Origin: Rothia mucilaginosa
GTDB taxonomy: Bacteria > Actinomycetota > Actinomycetes > Actinomycetales > Micrococcaceae
Direction: 5' to 3'
Length of the DNA: 64,000 bases
Assembly (NCBI RefSeq): GCF_001548235.1
Contig: NZ_AP014938.1
Span: 124,001 to 188,000, forward strand
Under the pieces are notes generated by a model. It made no database searches. It was not told the origin of the DNA and saw only the letters and a program-made list of their open reading frames with translations. The first letter of the stretch is position 1. The number at the start of each line of letters is the position of its first letter. Below are positions 59,491-64,000 of the stretch, piece by piece. A program made the translations under genes and the position numbers.

Positions 59491-59748
59491 TTAGATCTGT
59501 GCGTGCTTTGCAGCGATGGTCACGTGATCGTTCGAGACGGTCAAGAAACCTGCGTTGAGGGTGGTCTTAATGGTCTCACCCTCAACAGGTTCAATGAGCA
59601 GCTCGCCGTCCTGTGCCAGCAGCGTGCAGGTGGGGATCATACCCGGCAGGATGCCGAGGTCACCGCTGACGGAGCGTGCACGAACGTAGTTCGCTTCGCC
59701 AGTCCACACGACGCGTTCGCGGGAAACAACTTCAACTTTCAGAGCCAT
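59491..59748 (-). CDS. atpC: ATP synthase epsilon subunit
   Basis: 85-aa F1 epsilon subunit: LKVEVVSRERVVWTGEANYVRARSVSGDLGILPGMIPTCTLL and a short remainder with LNAGFLTVSNDHVTIAA. It contains only the N-terminal beta-sandwich that contacts the c-ring; the C-terminal two-helix brake found in many bacteria is missing, as in several Actinobacteria. It starts 2 bases after the atpD stop codon. Last gene of the operon. Confidence 0.95.
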   Translation of the reverse strand: MALKVEVVSRERVVWTGEANYVRARSVSGDLGILPGMIPTCTLLAQDGELLIEPVEGETIKTTLNAGFLTVSNDHVTIAAKHAQI

Positions 59749-59750
59749 GA

Positions 59751-61223
<1,473 letters not shown>

Positions 61224-61270
61224 TTACTTAGAAAGTTTGGACAGTTGATGGCTTCGTTGGCGTACCAATA

Positions 61271-62212
61271 CTAGGAGCCGAGGGCGTCTGCGCCGCCCAC
61301 GATTTCGGAGAGCTCCTGAGTAATTTCCGCCTGACGTGCGTTATTCATCAAACGGGTGTACTTGGTAATCAGCGTCTCAGCGTTGTCACCTGCGGTCTTC
61401 ATTGCGCGCTGGCGGGATGCCAGCTCACTTGCTGCTGCCTGCAGGAGGCAGGAGAAGATACGGGATGCAACGTAGCGCGGCAGCAGCTCGTTGAGCACTT
61501 CCTCAGCGGAGGGCTCGAACTCGAAGGATGCCGCCTGCTCGTACTCAGCCTTGGTCAGTTCCTGGTCGGGAACGATTTCCTCGCCCATAGCCTTTGCGTC
61601 ACCCACGTGGATGGGCAGCAGACGCAGAATCTTGGGTTCCTGAACAACCATCGACTTGAACTCGGTGTACACGATGTGCAGTTCGTCCACGCCGCCCTCT
61701 TCGAAGGGCAGGTCGTAGGCTTCGAGCAGCGCGTCACGAATTTCGACGGCGGTTTCAACGCGAGGTGCATCGGTGTGGCCCTCCCACGCACGGGCGTAGG
61801 GGCGCTCACGGAACTCGAAGTAAGCCTTTGCCTTACGGCCAACCAGGTACAGCTGTACCTCCTGGCCGTTAGAGCGCAGCCTCTCAATCAGAGATTCGGT
61901 ACGACGCAGGATAGCGGAGGAGTACGAACCTGCCAGGCCGCGGTCGCTGGTGACAACCAGGATTGCGGAGCGGCGGTGTTCGTAGGTTCCGAACTCGTGC
62001 GGCTTGTGAATCAGCGGGTGCTTGATGCCATGCTGAGTCGCAACCGCAGTCACCACGCGGGTCAGAGCGTTCGCGTAGGGGCCGGCTGCCTGAGCAGCGT
62101 TACGAGCCTTGTTAATGCGGGAGGTCGCGATCATCTCCATCGCCTTGAAGATCTTCTTCATAGACGACGTCGAAGCAATCTTCTGTCGGTAAACCCTAAT
62201 CTGGGCTCCCAT
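61271..62212 (-). CDS. atpG: ATP synthase gamma subunit
   Basis: 313-aa central-stalk subunit: [35 protein letters not shown] at the N-terminal helix and [34 protein letters not shown] at the C-terminal helix form the rotating coiled coil. The globular Rossmann-like centre carries [23 protein letters not shown] precedes the ATG. Slightly longer than the usual 285-300 residues, through an acidic insertion ([18 protein letters not shown]). Confidence 0.97.
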   Translation of the reverse strand: MGAQIRVYRQKIASTSSMKKIFKAMEMIATSRINKARNAAQAAGPYANALTRVVTAVATQHGIKHPLIHKPHEFGTYEHRRSAILVVTSDRGLAGSYSSAILRRTESLIERLRSNGQEVQLYLVGRKAKAYFEFRERPYARAWEGHTDAPRVETAVEIRDALLEAYDLPFEEGGVDELHIVYTEFKSMVVQEPKILRLLPIHVGDAKAMGEEIVPDQELTKAEYEQAASFEFEPSAEEVLNELLPRYVASRIFSCLLQAAASELASRQRAMKTAGDNAETLITKYTRLMNNARQAEITQELSEIVGGADALGS

Positions 62213-62243
62213 AGAGCTTCCTTTCTCCTTGCTTTCTGCCCCG

Positions 62244-62268
62244 CCCCAGCCTCATAGCTGAGGCGGGG
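62244..62268 (-). other. Intercistronic hairpin between atpA and atpG
   Basis: CCCC-A-GCCTCA and TGAGGCGGGG pair over 10 bp with one bulged base and loop TAGC. It lies in the 75-base gap and has no T-run, so it is more likely an mRNA stability or processing element than a terminator. Confidence 0.5.
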
Positions 62269-62287
62269 AGAAGGCGAGGACTAATCG

Positions 62288-63913
62288 CTAACCGATGGTT
62301 TCCTGAGTGATGTCGCTATCGCGAGCTGCCTTGTGCTCCTCGTGACCTGCGTCGACGAGGTGGCTGCTGCCCTCAGACTTGAAACCCTGCTTGAAGTCAG
62401 CAACTGCGGTCTTCAGCGCGGCAACGGTGTCATCCTCAAGCTTGCCGGAGGAAGCGATATCGGTCAGTACCGAGGTCTTGTGACGCAGGTACTCGATGAA
62501 GCCTTCCTCAAAGCGCAGCACGTCGGAAACCTCAATGTCGTCGAGGTGACCGGAGGTACCAGCCCAAATGGAGACAACCTGCTCTTCAACTGCGTACGGG
62601 GTGTACTGCGGCTGACGCAGCAGCTCGGTCAGGCGAGAACCGCGGGTCAGCTGTGCCTTGGTAGCGTCGTCCAGGTCGGATGCGAACATTGCGAACGCTT
62701 CCATAGCACGGTACTGTGCCAGCTCCAGCTTCAGGGTACCGGAGACCTTCTTCATAGCCTTGGTCTGTGCGGCACCACCAACACGGGAGACGGAGATACC
62801 GACGTCGACTGCCGGACGCTGGTTAGCGTTGAACAGGTCGGACTGCAGGAAGATCTGGCCGTCAGTAATGGAGATGACGTTGGTCGGAATGAAGGCGGAA
62901 ACGTCGTTTGCCTTGGTCTCAATGATCGGGAAACCGGTCATCGAACCTGCGCCCAGGTCGTCGGAGAGCTTAGCGCAACGCTCCAGCAGGCGGGAGTGCA
63001 GGTAGAAGACGTCACCGGGGTATGCTTCACGTCCCGGCGGGCGGCGCAGCAGCAGGGACACAGCGCGGTATGCTTCTGCCTGCTTCGACAGGTCGTCGAA
63101 GATGATGAGGACGTGCTTGCCACCGTACATCCAGTGCTGGCCGATAGCCGAACCGGTGTAGGGTGCCAGGTACTTGAAGCCTGCTGCGTCGGATGCGGGA
63201 GATGCCACGATGGTGGTGTACTCCAGCGCGCCGCGAGTCTCAAGGGTGTGGCGGACAGCTGCAATGGTGGATGCCTTCTGGCCAACAGCCACATAGATGC
63301 ATCGAACCTGCTTGTTGGGGTCACCCGAAGCCCAGTTGTCCTTCTGGTTCAGAATGGTGTCGATCGCAATAGCGGTCTTACCGGTCTGGCGGTCACCAAT
63401 AATCAGCTGACGCTGACCGCGACCAATCGGAATCATCGAGTCGATTGCCTTCAGACCGGTCTGCAGCGGCTCGTGAACCGACTTACGCTGGGTCACGCCG
63501 GGAGCCTGCAGCTCCAGTGCGCGGCGGCCTTCAGCCTCAATGGGGCCCAGGTCATCGATCGGGTTACCGAGGGGGTCAACAACGCGACCGAGGTACGCGT
63601 CGCCAACGGGCACCGAGAGGACCTCACCGGTGCGGTGTACGACCTGGCCCTCTTCAATACCGGTGAAGTCACCCAGGACAATCACACCAATATTGCGGGT
63701 ATCCAGGTTCTGTGCGAGGCCGAGGGTGCCGTCTTCGAAACGAAGCAGCTCATTCGCCATAACCGAGGGAAGGCCCTCGACACGAGCGATACCGTCGGAG
63801 GCCGATACAACTCGACCCACCTCAACACGTTCTGCATTGCCGGGTTCGTAAGACGCTGCAAACTCGTTCAGCGCATTACGGACATCTTCGGCATTGATGG
63901 TCAGTTCGGCCAT
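62288..63913 (-). CDS. atpA: ATP synthase alpha subunit
   Basis: 541-aa non-catalytic F1 subunit: Walker [18 protein letters not shown], the DELSE-like region replaced by the alpha-type [45 protein letters not shown], and [17 protein letters not shown] 63913 ([15 protein letters not shown]) is the family start with AGGGACACAAG before it; the frame opens seven codons earlier. The C-terminus has a longer acidic tail ([17 protein letters not shown]) than E. coli. Confidence 0.97.
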   Translation of the reverse strand: MAELTINAEDVRNALNEFAASYEPGNAERVEVGRVVSASDGIARVEGLPSVMANELLRFEDGTLGLAQNLDTRNIGVIVLGDFTGIEEGQVVHRTGEVLSVPVGDAYLGRVVDPLGNPIDDLGPIEAEGRRALELQAPGVTQRKSVHEPLQTGLKAIDSMIPIGRGQRQLIIGDRQTGKTAIAIDTILNQKDNWASGDPNKQVRCIYVAVGQKASTIAAVRHTLETRGALEYTTIVASPASDAAGFKYLAPYTGSAIGQHWMYGGKHVLIIFDDLSKQAEAYRAVSLLLRRPPGREAYPGDVFYLHSRLLERCAKLSDDLGAGSMTGFPIIETKANDVSAFIPTNVISITDGQIFLQSDLFNANQRPAVDVGISVSRVGGAAQTKAMKKVSGTLKLELAQYRAMEAFAMFASDLDDATKAQLTRGSRLTELLRQPQYTPYAVEEQVVSIWAGTSGHLDDIEVSDVLRFEEGFIEYLRHKTSVLTDIASSGKLEDDTVAALKTAVADFKQGFKSEGSSHLVDAGHEEHKAARDSDITQETIG

Positions 63914-64000
63914 CTTGTGTCCCTGCTCTCTCATTGTGGTTGCATTCCGTCAACGGAACCAACCGAAACTTGCAATTCGGGTTGAACGGGCGGGCAATGC
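63914..64000. other. Region upstream of atpA, probable atpH end outside
   Basis: 87 bases to the window edge. By operon order, atpH (delta subunit) should lie upstream on the minus strand, but no frame here shows a convincing delta-subunit C-terminus, so I see only the intergenic part. Confidence 0.4.

Noticed and set aside
62333..63985. A 550-codon plus-strand open frame opposite atpA
   Set aside because: Antisense shadow of the alpha subunit gene; no coding character.

Overview
The window is a high-GC, gene-dense actinobacterial chromosome segment. Gene content, gene order and protein style (Tat leaders of the SRRxVVxGAAWAxPVIA type, a DUF6318 protein, DUF3039, DUF4193, SepH, NucS) point to Micrococcaceae, most likely a Rothia of the R. 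mucilaginosa kind. That placement is recognition from sequence, not a database result. I saw no tRNA, rRNA, CRISPR array, insertion sequence or prophage.

Layout. (1) 1-8131: the end of a DUF6318 protein, a YbaK-type deacylase, msrB, an RNase D-like exonuclease, a Tat lipoprotein Rieske protein, then dxs and a TrmA-family RNA methyltransferase on the minus strand. (2) 8374-19096: the conserved actinobacterial block of a KimA/KUP-like permease, two TrkA-type RCK proteins, DUF3159, an OB-fold-like protein, DUF3710, dut, DUF4193, sepH, a phosphodiesterase and DUF5998. (3) parC at 19382 and parE at 36156 encode topoisomerase IV. Between them lies a respiratory region: cydAB (bd oxidase), a fused cydDC exporter and, wedged between these, a lipoprotein / membrane-fusion protein / MacB-like ABC exporter module. 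(4) 36485-42598: a membrane protein of unknown function, rdgB, rph, an RNase Z-like hydrolase, murI, DUF2017 and clpS. (5) 42839-44851: pncB-pncA, the nicotinate/nicotinamide route of NAD salvage. (6) 45158-48450: two tandem paralogous Tat-exported glycine-rich proteins, the most unusual genes here. (7) 48770-58313: an SF2 helicase, DUF3039, an ABC-2-like transporter, a YbbN-like protein, an AI-2E-family permease, an alpha/beta hydrolase and a small Cys/His protein divergent from nucS. (8) 59491-63913: atpA-atpG-atpD-atpC of the F-type ATP synthase, reading out of the right edge.

Themes. Many operons end in strong GC-rich hairpins, often bidirectional between converging genes. Several genes (ybaK, dut, pncB, nucS and the Cys/His gene beside nucS) have a TANNNT hexamer 6-7 bases before the ATG and no clear Shine-Dalgarno site, so they are probably leaderless. 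Several gaps carry degenerate tandem repeats of 14-21 bp. A nearly identical hairpin lies 3' of three adjacent genes at 45.1, 46.9 and 48.7 kb.

Best candidates for something undescribed are the pair of glycine-rich Tat substrates with their shared hairpins, the exporter module inside the cyd locus with a G9 tract in its upstream region, and the small Cys/His protein divergent from nucS.
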